Source of the DNA: Bathymodiolus brooksi
Lineage: Eukaryota; Mollusca; Bivalvia; Mytilida; Modiolidae
Reading direction: 5' to 3'
Length of the DNA stretch: 64,000 bases
NCBI GenBank assembly: GCA_963680875.1
Contig: OY804585.1
Location: 49,089,085 to 49,153,084 of the forward strand
Shown: positions 21,001 through 29,890 of the stretch, one piece after another
How the letters are laid out: each line of letters opens with the position of its first letter
Numbering within the stretch: position 1 is the stretch's first letter
Program-made: the position numbers and the translations under genes
The notes under the pieces: model-generated
The model's database searches: none
Told to the model about the DNA's origin: nothing
Seen by the model: the letters and a program-made list of their open reading frames with translations, nothing else

Positions 21001-23960
21001 TTCTTGCGTTTAGTGTTGGTCGTGTCCTTCTTGTATTACTGATATCTAACAAATATATCCATATTACCACGGTAATTTGTGATAATTATAGATTAATACA
21101 TGGCCTTTTTCATATTGCCCTTGTTATCAGCACGAGACCTTGATATCGGCCCCAAGGGCTTTAGCCCGAGGGACGATATCAGTCGAGGGCTGATGACAAG
21201 GGCAATATGAAAAAGGCCATGTATTAATCTATTTATCCTATATTTTGCCAGGGCAGATAACATGTCATTGCCCTTCGAAAGAGGGCAGATAACATGTTAT
21301 TGCCCTCGTAAAATGGTATTGCCCCGAAGGCAAATAACACGCCGCAAATTATGCTTTTATTACACATGCAAATTCGGCGTCATTTCAATAAAATATGTGA
21401 TAACTAATAAGAATACATTTTCGTTCACAACTATCTCAATAATACATGTGTAACAAGAAAATTAATCTATATTGTCAATTCGATATGATAGCACACTATT
21501 CTGTATAGATCAAATAGTTGAGGTAAAACACAAAGTCTGCTAGAACCAAAGGATGAATGAAGCTTAATGCTTGTTATTTGTAGGGAGGGTTCATGTCTTA
21601 TTTACGTTATTTGTGTTTGTCTGCAGATAGTGGTGTCCAATACATATTGTGTCGTGCTTGTGTTCGTCTTGTGAACCCTATGTTGCCAGTTTCTCTAGAT
21701 TGTCCATTTTTGATTGGCTCTTCTCTATTCTCTACCGTTTATTAAGGATCGGACAAAACACAATTTCATAGAAACGCCAAATACAATCAAGTGTCTTAAC
21801 AGGGAAATCGGCAAGTATTGTAGCGACGCCAATAATGACGACAAGAATATCGGTCGTTCTTCCGTGCACTGAGAGCGTGCTGAACACCACAATGCGTACA
21901 CAGATAAATGACATACGTAAATACATAACATAAACTTTCCCAATCACATGAAGACGAAATATGATATATACCTGTATGACACCTCCACCGGGGCCTTCAG
22001 TACAATGTAAGAATTCATCAGGCAGACCAAGCATTTTACCAAGCCAGTCTGTGGTGATGACTTCTAGTTCTGTACAGGCAGGACTTGTTGCCTAAAAGAC
22101 AGAAGTTATAAAGATAAGTTTTAAATACATCAACGATGAACATTAAAACATATTCACTTTTTGAAATCATTCTTATATTAACAATTCAGACTTCTATTTA
22201 AACAAAATAAGTAATTAATTTAATCCAGGAGAACCATGATATCTTTTCAATATTCAGTTAGTTGAATGAGTGAGTGAGTGATTGTTTTTTAACGCCAATT
22301 TTTCAGCTATATCATGGCGAGAACAAGTTAATTTTAAATGAATTGATGATAAGTTCCGCCTTGTACTAGACCAACACACTTAGCTGGATTTTTAAACTGC
22401 TAGCTCACTGAAACAACAGTCCGTCGACAGACATGTCGCTTTTACTCGGACACATTATCCTGATTCCAAGCCAACCAGTCTTTGCTCTTTCTTCTTAATG
22501 CTGTTTGATATACAGAGAAGCAACAAATACCAATTTTATATTGTCCATTTTTGATTGCCCCTTCTGTATTCTCTAACATTTATTATACATGTGATAAAAA
22601 TTGATGAACTTGATGAAATACAGAAAATACATACCCATGAAAATCCAATACAACCAATAGCATCAGACAACATGTCGCCTAAAATTGACGGATAGGAACT
22701 TCCAGGAGCAAAATATCCATGAAAATATGGACTGTGCCAGTGTGTCACCTTAACATAAGAAAAAAAGAAATTAATGTGACCCATGGAAATCAGTTAAAAC
22801 AAAAGCAGTTGTAACTATTTAGAATTATAGAAGAACTAAGAAGAATGAAAGTTATTGATAATGTTTATACATTATGTAAAATAAATGAACGGCAACATGT
22901 TATATCAGTTACATACAATACATATAACATAACACGTAGAGGATTTTTTTATTAGTTTTATTTTTACTTTTATTTTATTTTTCTACCATTGTCCAACTAC
23001 AGAGAATGGTTTCTCTAACGTATATCTGGTCTACCGATACTTGCTCAATAGCTTTGTACAATTATTATATCATAGGCATGAATCAAATGAATAATTTGTG
23101 GTTCAAATGATTGCATACATGTGTCCAATATACCATGTGTTCACATAAAAGCGTTTATGTAATTGTCAATGTGATAATAAGTGTGTTGTTAATGAGACTA
23201 AAGGCACAAACACTTCAGGAATAGATGATCTCACTTTCGTGTCTTTTATGAGTTTATGTTTTCGATTTTTTTTTTAATATTATTTTGTTTTATTTTAGTT
23301 TTTGCAGTAATTGTTTTTTCTGGTTGTATAATGGACTGTCTCTTTACCCGTATGTACTCTTTGTTCGCGAATTAGCGTGAATAATTTGTATCGTCGAGTT
23401 ATGTTTTATTGAATATTTGCCTCTGGCATGCCTAGATAAGCAAGATGTAGACTAATTTTAATTAGACGAAAACATATTTTTATAAATTCAATATTTTAAG
23501 TACTCAAAAAAATATTTTTGCACTTGAGTATTTTGTGACTGTCTTGTGGAGTATTTCGTTAGTATGTCCAGTAGCTTTTTAAACATTCAGCATACTGTGT
23601 TTTAAGACAGAACGTCTTTCCATAGAATTAAAGTCTAGCCGTTTGCTTCTTGGTTGTTTAAGCTATCGATATATCTCAGTCCCTTGTTCATGCAAAGTAT
23701 TCAAGTAAGACATCTATTTAAAAAACAATTGTTCATACATACACCAGGCATAATAACTCTTTCAATGTCTTTGAAAACGTCGTCGAAATTTTCAGGATCA
23801 CGTGGAGCTTCTTCTGGAAGGAGATCTCTAAGATATCCAGGTGAAACGCTGTGAACAACATTTCGTTCTCTAATATTTTCTAGGTAGTTGGCAATGTAGT
23901 CTACCATCTCACGCCCACGCTGTCTAAATTCTGCTGCATCCATGGTGACCCACGTCTTGT
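14944..23960 (-). CDS. Aromatic-L-amino-acid decarboxylase-like gene (group II PLP enzyme), eight exons, C-terminus not found
   Basis: Eight exons on the minus strand join in frame into residues 1-314: 23743-23943, 22635-22748, 21972-22091, 20678-20812, 18749-18892, 18201-18267, 17873-17967 and 14944-15011. All introns have GT..AG ends. The family uses PLP to decarboxylate L-DOPA, 5-HTP or tyrosine in the cytosol. The model is colinear with human DDC without gaps: Ser149, Asp271 (HIDAAYAG) and the PLP lysine Lys303 (NPHKW) fall at the same numbers. Two active-site positions differ: Asn192 replaces the PLP-stacking His, and Pro82 replaces Thr. In insects Asn192 marks the aldehyde-synthase paralogue (DHPAA synthase), so a changed reaction is possible (inference). 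The start ATG sits in gtcaccATGG, 17 bases after a gtgcag acceptor, so a 5'-UTR intron is likely. Exons for about 165 C-terminal residues were not found down to position 1. Confidence 0.9.
15411..16515. mobile_element. 1.1-kb Mutator-like foldback element, 9-bp target duplication
   Basis: The long terminal inverted repeats begin tagtccgagattcctctgtc at 15411 and end with the complement at 16515. They pair for roughly 350 bases (15411 to about 15790, about 16145 to 16515). The direct repeat acttccacc flanks both ends (15402-15410 and 16516-16524). A 9-bp target duplication with long inverted repeats is typical of Mutator-like elements. The loop (about 15800-16140) has no transposase frame, so it is non-autonomous. 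It lies in decarboxylase intron 7. Confidence 0.85.
16651..17024 (+). repeat. Tandem duplication of 187 bp
   Basis: Units 16651-16837 and 16838-17024 (tatgcctattcgtaatcaac .. ggatttacaactattta) are nearly identical. Each ends within the tRNA-like head of a SINE, and the full SINE continues only after the second unit. A break within the SINE head therefore took part in the duplication. Confidence 0.9.
16980..17240 (+). mobile_element. tRNA-derived SINE, nearly complete
   Basis: The head starts gtcgtaatcggatggtagtt with gcactcgattcctgcac as a decayed B-box. Body and core complement end at aagtggcgttaagcactatt. It sits in decarboxylase intron 7. Confidence 0.8.
17582..17847 (-). mobile_element. 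tRNA-derived SINE, full length with telomere-like tail
   Basis: Read on the minus strand it runs from the tRNA-like head near 17847 (ggtagttggatttacaacta, B-box-like gcgaatcccgctcatg) through the core to a tail reading ccataaccctaacccta. It ends next to the donor of decarboxylase exon 7. Confidence 0.85.
17873..17967 (-). CDS. Decarboxylase exon 7
   Basis: Residues 261-292. It begins with the rest of Cys261, then [18 protein letters not shown] with Asp271 pairing to the PLP pyridine nitrogen, then [12 protein letters not shown]. The acceptor is cctattacag and the donor gag|gtaaag. A SINE ends 26 bases away in the intron. Confidence 0.9.
18201..18267 (-). CDS. Decarboxylase exon 6
   Basis: Residues 239-260 plus one base. 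[20 protein letters not shown] contains the LGTT..C.FD motif. The acceptor is atgttttag and the donor att t|gtaagt, splitting a Cys codon. Confidence 0.9.
18368..18506 (-). mobile_element. SINE, 3' half
   Basis: Core taacgccactttcaacaat and body to tgatcacataatgttg, without the head. It sits in decarboxylase intron 5. Confidence 0.75.
18749..18892 (-). CDS. Decarboxylase exon 5, carries the Asn192 change
   Basis: Residues 191-238. The exon opens GCT AAT TCA TCA GTT GAA, giving ANSSVE where canonical enzymes have [25 protein letters not shown] ends it at ttt|gtgagt. The acceptor is attacgtgtag. Confidence 0.9.
18955..19018 (-). mobile_element. SINE 3' end with telomere-like tail
   Basis: Only the tail (aggggttagggttagagtta on the plus strand) and the core to tttcagctatatcg remain. 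Confidence 0.7.
19272..19510. mobile_element. 239-bp palindromic MITE
   Basis: The ends are gggtccgtt..aacggaccc. The arms are built from attacat/atgtaat and aatcatatgatta words and pair along most of the element. The adjacent SINE tail starts right at its right end, so the target duplication is not clear. It lies in decarboxylase intron 4. Confidence 0.8.
19511..19772 (-). mobile_element. tRNA-derived SINE, 'cgcgaacccacgcc' subfamily
   Basis: Full length. Head at the right (tagttggattaactaacaac, gcgtgggttcgcgcctgg read on minus), body with gactcgcagccgcaagtaat, and core at 19517-19560. The same subfamily is at 28985. Confidence 0.8.
20125..20440 (+). repeat. Dispersed repeat pair, 'gcacgacgcgtttctggaat'
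   Basis: Two copies (about 20137-20215 and 20356-20440) share cgcacgacgc.tttctggaataac and caggtac.ttcaa. A third lies at 24012-24085. Three tandem aggtcacct words sit between them at 20266-20292. The nature of the repeat is unknown. Confidence 0.55.
20678..20812 (-). CDS. Decarboxylase exon 4
   Basis: Residues 146-190. STASE (Ser149 near the PLP phosphate; Thr147 where human has Ser) is followed by [18 protein letters not shown] and KLVGYCSTQ. The acceptor is tttttattcag and the donor cag|gtatgg. Confidence 0.9.
21089..21231. mobile_element. 143-bp hairpin MITE
   Basis: Arms of about 42 bases (tagattaatacatggccttt..ttatcagc) pair almost perfectly, and a gatatc-centred inner stem lies between them. 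Two gggcagataacatgt words follow at 21250-21300, probably related sequence. Confidence 0.8.
21972..22091 (-). CDS. Decarboxylase exon 3
   Basis: Residues 106-145. [10 protein letters not shown] and [14 protein letters not shown] are family signatures, and GPGGGVIQ ends the exon at cag|gtatat. The acceptor is ctgtcttttag. Confidence 0.9.
22262..22531 (-). mobile_element. SINE, 'gcgagaacaagtt' subfamily
   Basis: It shares the core (ttttaacgccaatttttcagctatatcatggcg) but has a different body: gcgagaacaagtta, ccttgtactagaccaacaca, gctagctcactgaaacaac, gacacattatcctgattcc. A fuller copy is at 37717. It lies in decarboxylase intron 2. Confidence 0.75.
22635..22748 (-). CDS. Decarboxylase exon 2
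   Basis: Residues 68-105. [20 protein letters not shown] is the substrate-site segment: Trp71, Tyr79 and Phe80 are kept, but positions 81-82 read Ala-Pro where human DDC has Pro-Thr. [17 protein letters not shown] follows. The acceptor is ttatgttaag and the donor tgg|gtatgt. Confidence 0.9.
22800..23735. other. Decarboxylase intron 1, no other gene seen
   Basis: AT-rich, with T-rich runs near 22950 and 23270. No transposon ends or exon were recognised. Confidence 0.4.
23743..23960 (-). CDS. Decarboxylase exon 1 (coding part 23743-23943)
   Basis: Residues 1-67. [20 protein letters not shown] is the typical N-terminal dimerisation helix, with [16 protein letters not shown] and ERVIMPG following. 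The donor is ggt|gtatgt. The 17 bases before ATG belong to the same exon, after the acceptor at 23961-23962. Confidence 0.9.
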
Positions 23961-24011
23961 CTGCACATGAGAAAACGTGGTCATAAATAAACACAAGAAA
24001 AACGTAGATAT

Positions 24012-24300
24012 CAAAATTAGTGCATACGACGCGTTTCTGGAATAGCCTTTAACAGGCACGCTCAAAGTCAGAAAGATTGGAAAACTAATTAAGTTAAATT
24101 CTGGGAAGCAAAAAAAAAAACAACACAACAACAATGAACAAACAAACCAACAACAAAAAACCAAAAGCAAAAACAACATAAACCCCAAAATAAAATCTCT
24201 AAGCAAGATAGCAAATTCGGCTATAGTCACCTATGCCTGAAGTGGGAGAACATTAGATTTAATAATAATTACATTATTTAGAAACGGAAAATTTCAAATA
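24012..24300 (+). repeat. Third copy of the 'acgacgcgtttctggaat' repeat plus CA-rich run
   Basis: It starts tgcatacgacgcgtttctgg. An AAC-rich low-complexity run follows (24105-24190), then 'gtcacctatgcctgaagtggg', which also accompanies the 20263-20310 copy. Confidence 0.5.
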
Positions 24301-24565
24301 TAAATATATCTAATAAGCCATGTCAGTGCCGAAACACTGGTTCAAATAGCCGTTTCAATTCTCATATTCTTATAAAGAATCTTCATGTACTTTGACCAAC
24401 ACCTACGCACAACCACTGTACTAGTTCAGATCCAATATATGTCATCCTTACCTATGGTCAATTAGTTGACCACAGACCACATTACCGATTATCTTGAACT
24501 TTCAACTGTTTATAATATATATATTAGATTGCTTGTTAGTTTCCGTTTGTCCTTCTATGTTATTA

Positions 24566-24833
24566 TATAGGGTTAGGGTTATTCTGTTTAACGTCACTTT
24601 CAACAATATTTTAGTTTTATCGTGGCGATCAGTTTTATTGGTGGAGGAAACCGGAGTACCCGGAGAAAACCACCAACCTGCCACAAATCACTGACAAACT
24701 TTATCACATAAGGTTGTTTCGAGATGCACTTCGCCATGAGTGGGAGTCGAACTCACAACTTTAGTGTTGATATGCACTGATTACATAGGTAGATTGTAAA
24801 TCACACTACCATATGATCACAATCACGACGGCT
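24566..24833 (-). mobile_element. tRNA-derived SINE, full length with telomere-like tail
   Basis: Tail tagggttagggttatt on the plus strand, core with tcgtggcgatcagtttta, body, B-box-like gtcgaactcac, and head tagattgtaaatcacact..cacgacgg. Confidence 0.85.
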
Positions 24834-24839
24834 CTTGTT

Positions 24840-26077
24840 ATTAGATATAGTCATACCGAAAGTAGTACGGGTGAACATAGTATCCATATACTACAAGAAT
24901 TACAACAGTATAAACGAAAATGAAAATCAAAACAAAGGCACAAAACTTATTTCTCACATAAAGCGAACGAACTTGAGATAATATGATTTGGAAGGCTTTG
25001 AATATTATACAATTATTGACTTTTAATGAGTAGACTGAAATTAAAAGTTAATAACTGCTTTATTAGATAATAAGGATTTTTTCAAACTTTTCAACAGTAT
25101 ATTCAACAAAATAGGCTACAATTGTTCTATCATTTTTCAAGATTATTTAAAAGGGCATTATCTGCCAAAATCGTAAATTTTTGTTTCCCATAAAAACTAT
25201 CAGATATGATTGATGCCTTAATAAAACGTGTTTCTGTTATGAAATGTACGCGCATCGGGGGAAAAAGGTGCAACTGCTCGTGTTTTGAGATCGATCAAGA
25301 AATGGACGCCATCTTATTAATTATCGGCATTGTATACGGAGTTTGCCGAATCGTCATTAAATCAGTACAACAATGCACTTATTTCTTATTTTCTGTGAAT
25401 CTGCTTTTAGTCGGCGTTAATTACGAACAAAGAACCATGCAAGTTTGAAGTTAATAAGCGACAAAATACAAATTATTCGCTTTTACCTGTCACTAGTGCC
25501 TTGAAGGTCAGTTGCATACGGAGAAAGCGAGGTCAAATTATTTGCTTGCAAGGAAATAACAAATCGATGGTAATTTTCGTTCTCAAAAGGCGAAAAGTGG
25601 TAGGATAAGCTGCTTATCGGTAATTTGTGTAGTTTTCCTTTGCAGTGTGTCGATTGATAAAACTTATCTCAATGTACTGGTCGTGATATCAAAATCAATA
25701 GGTCAGTCCATATTAGGCATATATATGTGTCAACTACCGCGCATGAATATACTTGTTTTAAAAAAAGATTGGTTGTGTCATCAAAATCAATAATACGGGA
25801 AAAGGTCAATGTCGTGGTCTCAAAACGAAAATGATAGAAAACCAAGAAATAACTACTTTGTAAAGATTGAACATCCTTAGGCTTACATTGCACAGGCACT
25901 TGTTTCATTCAAAAAATATATGCCCCCTCCTCTTCCTTACTTCAAGGTAAACATCTACCCTTTTCCCCTTTCCCACTTCGCCTCAATATTTTTCGCTTAT
26001 TTGAGATCCTTTCGCTGACCCAATTATATCGCTACACTCCCGAGATATTTCTCTTTTCGACTGCCACATTTAAATAT
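24840..26077. other. No gene seen
   Basis: Open frames at 25206-25448 (+) and 25669-25908 (-) have no recognisable domain or splice context. The stretch may include old repeats. Confidence 0.35.
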
Positions 26078-26474
26078 ACCTACCGGGCCCCCCTCAGACG
26101 AATTGGACAAGAACAGTCAGCGAACGTGGCTTAGTGAAAAATTAAGTCATTCAAACGGATAGTCACTTCCGGTTTGCGCTGGATTTTTCATATGCATTCG
26201 TAATTCTCTAGACCGACCATGTGTAACAATGCCACTTGATCATCTCCTCGCAAATGTAAGCCTTTAAAATACAGATAATTGTTCCAACGCAGATTATAAA
26301 AATATGTTCAGCTCCAAATTGCTGACATTTGATTTTTAAAGCACCTTTTTTTTATTTTCTAAATCAATTTAAACCGGACCGGAAGTGGCTGTATCCGTTT
26401 CAATGACTTAAATTTTCACTAAGCCACGTTCGCTGACTGTTCTTGTCCAATTCGTCTGAGGGGGCCCGGTAGGT
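26078..26474. mobile_element. 397-bp foldback element
   Basis: The arms of about 95 bases begin acctaccgggcccccctcag at 26078 and pair with ctgagggggcccggtaggt at 26474. They continue through 'gacaagaacagtcagcgaac' and 'ccacttccgg'. The loop has no open frame of note. No certain target duplication. Confidence 0.8.
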
Positions 26475-26479
26475 CATGA

Positions 26480-27175
26480 CTAAGGTTAAAGAGTGTAGCT
26501 TTTCGTAACCTTGGCGGAATAATTCCTCAAATCACGAGTAATCAACCTGATCAAATGAAAGGCCCATGACATTGTGACACAAGCACTCCTGACGCAGGAG
26601 AGGCAGGATATAAACCTGCTTTTCCTAATCGAGTTGCATATATATTACGCACCAGAATCTGAGAAATCCGCGAATCTCGTCTATTTCATTACTTGTGTTG
26701 GTGTTAGTTTATTCCGATAATTCGTTGATCTTTTTGTTTGACCCATTGTGTCTCTCATATCTGAAGTCATTTTAATGGAAGCTATTTTTGGTCTTCTTAT
26801 TGTAAATACGTGTACTAAATAAAATATCAATCACGGCTAATCTTGTTGAGTATTATATACTAATACACAGTAGCATGTCTGCATTAAGCCAATTGACTTC
26901 TCTACCTCTGCACAATTATTCCCCACTCAAAACTTAAGCATAGATCAGAAGTAAAAAATCAAATGTTCTTCATAAAAGAAATTGGTGGATGGTCATTGTG
27001 ACTCAATGTAGATGCAAATATCTGGTTATAGGAATGGAAATATCTTATTTTGCCTAAGATGCTCTCATTCTATCAAAACATTGTCTGAAACTGATATCAT
27101 CAAAATACTAATATTGACAACATTTTTGTTATATTAAGTGAAAAATTGGTATTCCTATTAGTATCACCAATATGT
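26480..27175. other. No gene seen
   Basis: Sequence between a foldback and a LINE fragment. The last 100 bases may be decayed LINE coding sequence. Confidence 0.3.
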
Positions 27176-27179
27176 ATTT

Positions 27180-28980
27180 AACCATCTACAAAGAAACAAG
27201 TTAATTTATGAATATCAATCTGGTTTTCTCCCAAAATATTCAACAGTACACCAACTATTAGAAATGTATAACTGCATTTTAAATTCACTAGAAAAAAAGG
27301 AAATTAGCTGTTTTGTATTCTGTGACTTTTCTAAAGCATTTGATCAAGTTTGGCATAAAGGGTTGATACATAAAATTAAATCATACGGTGTGGATAGTAA
27401 TTTATTAAATTGGTTCTCTAGTTACCTGCAAGATCGACAACAGAGAGTATTAATAAACAAGTCGTCTTCTTCACTTTGCAATGTTTCAGCTGGTATACCC
27501 CAAGGATCAGTACTAGGACCTCTATTATTTATATGTATATCAACGATATTGCTGAGAAGTTAATCTCTCTTACCCGACTTTTCGCAGATGACACTTCCTT
27601 CAGCTATTCCAACCGTGATGAATTACAGATAAAAACTGTGATTGCTCACGATTTGAAAGAGCTGGATGAATGGTCAAAGAAATGGTTGATGACTTTTAAC
27701 TCAGATAAAACAGAAATTATGCTATTTTCAAATACGGATATTCCAGAATTCAATTTTACATTTAATGAAAGAACTATTCCTATTACAAATTCTCACAAAC
27801 ATTTGGGAGTTACATTTAGCAGCGATGCTAAATGGAATATACATGTCGAAAATATATTGTTAAGTATTTACAAACACCTGAATGTTCTTCGAAAGTTAAA
27901 ATATAAACTTTCTCGGAAAAATCTAGAGAAATTATATTTAGTTTATATCAGACCAATTTTTGAATATGCTTGTGAAGTATGGGATAATTGTGGGGTAGGG
28001 AATTCTAATAAGCTTGACCATTTGCAACTTGAGGCTGCTAGAATCGTTACTGGTCTTCCAATATTTGCTAGTTCAATTTTAATTTATAAAGAATTAGGCT
28101 GGGAATCATTGGCAGAAAGAAGAAAAAGGAGAAAATTACAAATGTTTTATAACATACAAATAATAATGCACCCATGTATCTTTGTGACTTAATTCCACCA
28201 TCAATTCAAAGTACAACCGTTTATCCATTGCGTAATGGAAGTGATATTATAATGCCATTTTGTAGACTATCGAATACTTATGATTCATTTATTCCTTCAA
28301 CTATACGTCAATGGAATAGCTTAGATCCATCTCTTCGAAATGTGGATTCTATTGCAAAATTTAAAGCTGAATTAAGAAAGCGGAAAGATATTAGCCAAGT
28401 TCCTAAACATTACGAAATTGGACCTCGAAAACTGAATATTATTTTAACCCAGCTTCGATGTTTTGCTTCTTTTTTGAATTACGATTTGTTCCAAGTAAAT
28501 ATAGTCTCAGATCCGTCTTGTCGTTGTGGTGCCAATCGCGAAGACTCCTATCATTTCTTCTTCGATTGTTCCCATTATTCAAATATAAGACATACATTGT
28601 TTCAAAATCTCAACTGGCTACCTAATTATTGTGCTTTAGACCTTACACTTTTGACCTGTGGTAATCCTACACTCCCGTATGAACAGAACGAAATTATTTT
28701 TAAGCATGTGTTTGAATATATAAAGAGGTCTGAAAGGTTTCTTATTGTCTAGTTGTTCACCAAAACAACAATCGCACACATCACCACCACTAACCCTCTC
28801 TCTCATTCCTTCTTCATTCTCTGTTTTAGTTCAATCTACACATATTAATGTAAGAAATATTTATATACATGCATGCTCTATCAAATAATGTTGTAACTTA
28901 TTGTATATAGGAGAAGACTTCATAAGTTTGCTTAACTTGTGTCTTATCCTTTTTGCACATTTAAGCAAATAAAATATGTT
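27180..28980 (+). mobile_element. 5'-truncated CR1/jockey-like LINE with two frameshifts
   Basis: The reverse-transcriptase frame begins near 27180 (IYEYQSGFLPKYSTVHQLLE), then DFSKAFDQVWHKGLIHKI, AGIPQGSVLGPLLF and, after a frameshift near 27533, YINDIAEK and the catalytic FADD box (RLFADDTSF). The thumb follows with HLGVTFSSDAKW and RPIFEYACEVWDN. A second frameshift near 28157 leads to the C-terminal part with WNSLDPSLRNV and a Cys/His cluster (CRCGANREDSYHFFFDCSHY), stop at 28750-28752. A 3' UTR with aataaa (28967) runs to about 28980. The endonuclease part is missing. It is non-functional but fairly recent, since only two frame breaks are needed to account for it. Confidence 0.85.
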
Positions 28981-28984
28981 TAAA

Positions 28985-29192
28985 CTAATCACCAATATGG
29001 CGTGGGTTCGCGTCCGGCTTTGTAAATTACAAAAAATGGTGCACTCGACTCGCAGCCGCAAGTGATAAAGCTTACCAGTTGCTTGTCCATGGTCGGTGGT
29101 TCTTTCCGGGTACTCCGGCTTCTTCCACCACTAAAACTGGTTGCCATGATATAGCTGAAATATTGCTGAAAGTGGCGTTAAACACCAAAAAT
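28985..29192 (+). mobile_element. tRNA-derived SINE, 'cgcgaacccacgcc' subfamily
   Basis: Head with ggcgtgggttcgcgtccgg, body with gactcgcagccgcaagtgat, then the core complement to aagtggcgttaaacacc. It directly follows the LINE 3' end, so one may have landed at the tail of the other. Confidence 0.8.
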
Positions 29193-29199
29193 CAAATCA

Positions 29200-29600
29200 A
29201 TCTTATGAGTACCAACTGTGCTCGATTACTCGCCGACTTGTTCCTTTTTTCGAATAAGGTATATCTCATTCAGGGAGATTACGCAAACGAAAAGAATATA
29301 ACCCGATCCTTTAATTTCAATTTTGGCTATATAGATGATGTCCCTTCACTAAATAATTCTTAGGTTGATGATTCTGCAAATTGCAAATATCCCATTGAGC
29401 TTGAGAAAAAGGACACCACAGTTAGGTCTGCTTCATACCTTGATATAGAGAGTGAGGGACTGTAGAGAATGAAGCTTCACGACAGATGAGATGATTTCAA
29501 TTTTCTCATTGTGAACTTCCCATTTATGTGTAGCAACAACCCAGCACTACCTGCATATGGAGTTGATACTATATTCCAAAGCTTGCTTTTTTATTAAAAT
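29200..29600 (+). mobile_element. Penelope-like element, reverse-transcriptase remnant
   Basis: MSTNCARLLADLFLF matches the (P)MGTNCAPLLADLFL box of Penelope-like reverse transcriptases, and FGYIDDVPSLNN is the catalytic YIDD box. After a stop at 29361, decayed pieces follow in order (YPIELEKKDTT, SASYLD, IVNFPFMCSN, AYGVDTIFQS). Stops and indels show it is dead. Pieces of the C-terminus and 3' region occur at 35971, 41415 and 43125. Confidence 0.75.
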
Positions 29601-29890
29601 ATATCCAACACACATAATTGGTATAAATAGGCTGAAAGAAATATTTCACAGAATAAAACTGGAATATAGGTTGTACTACTCATTATCATGCAGCTGAGTT
29701 AAAGCTTGTTTCTGCCATATGATTGCCTCCTTCATCATATTGAAGATTATGCAATTTTGATTTTTGTGCGGCATGCCCAATGACTAGTGAAGCCAAAGTT
29801 TAAATAAGTTTCCAAGTAGATGATAATATTAAGTAATAATAACCAAATTGAATTTACAATTAAAACTATATACAGTTGTCACTGTCTGGA

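Noticed and set aside
25206..25448. 80-codon frame with CNCSCFEIDQEMD
   Set aside because: No recognisable family or splice sites, and composition is like the surrounding non-coding DNA.
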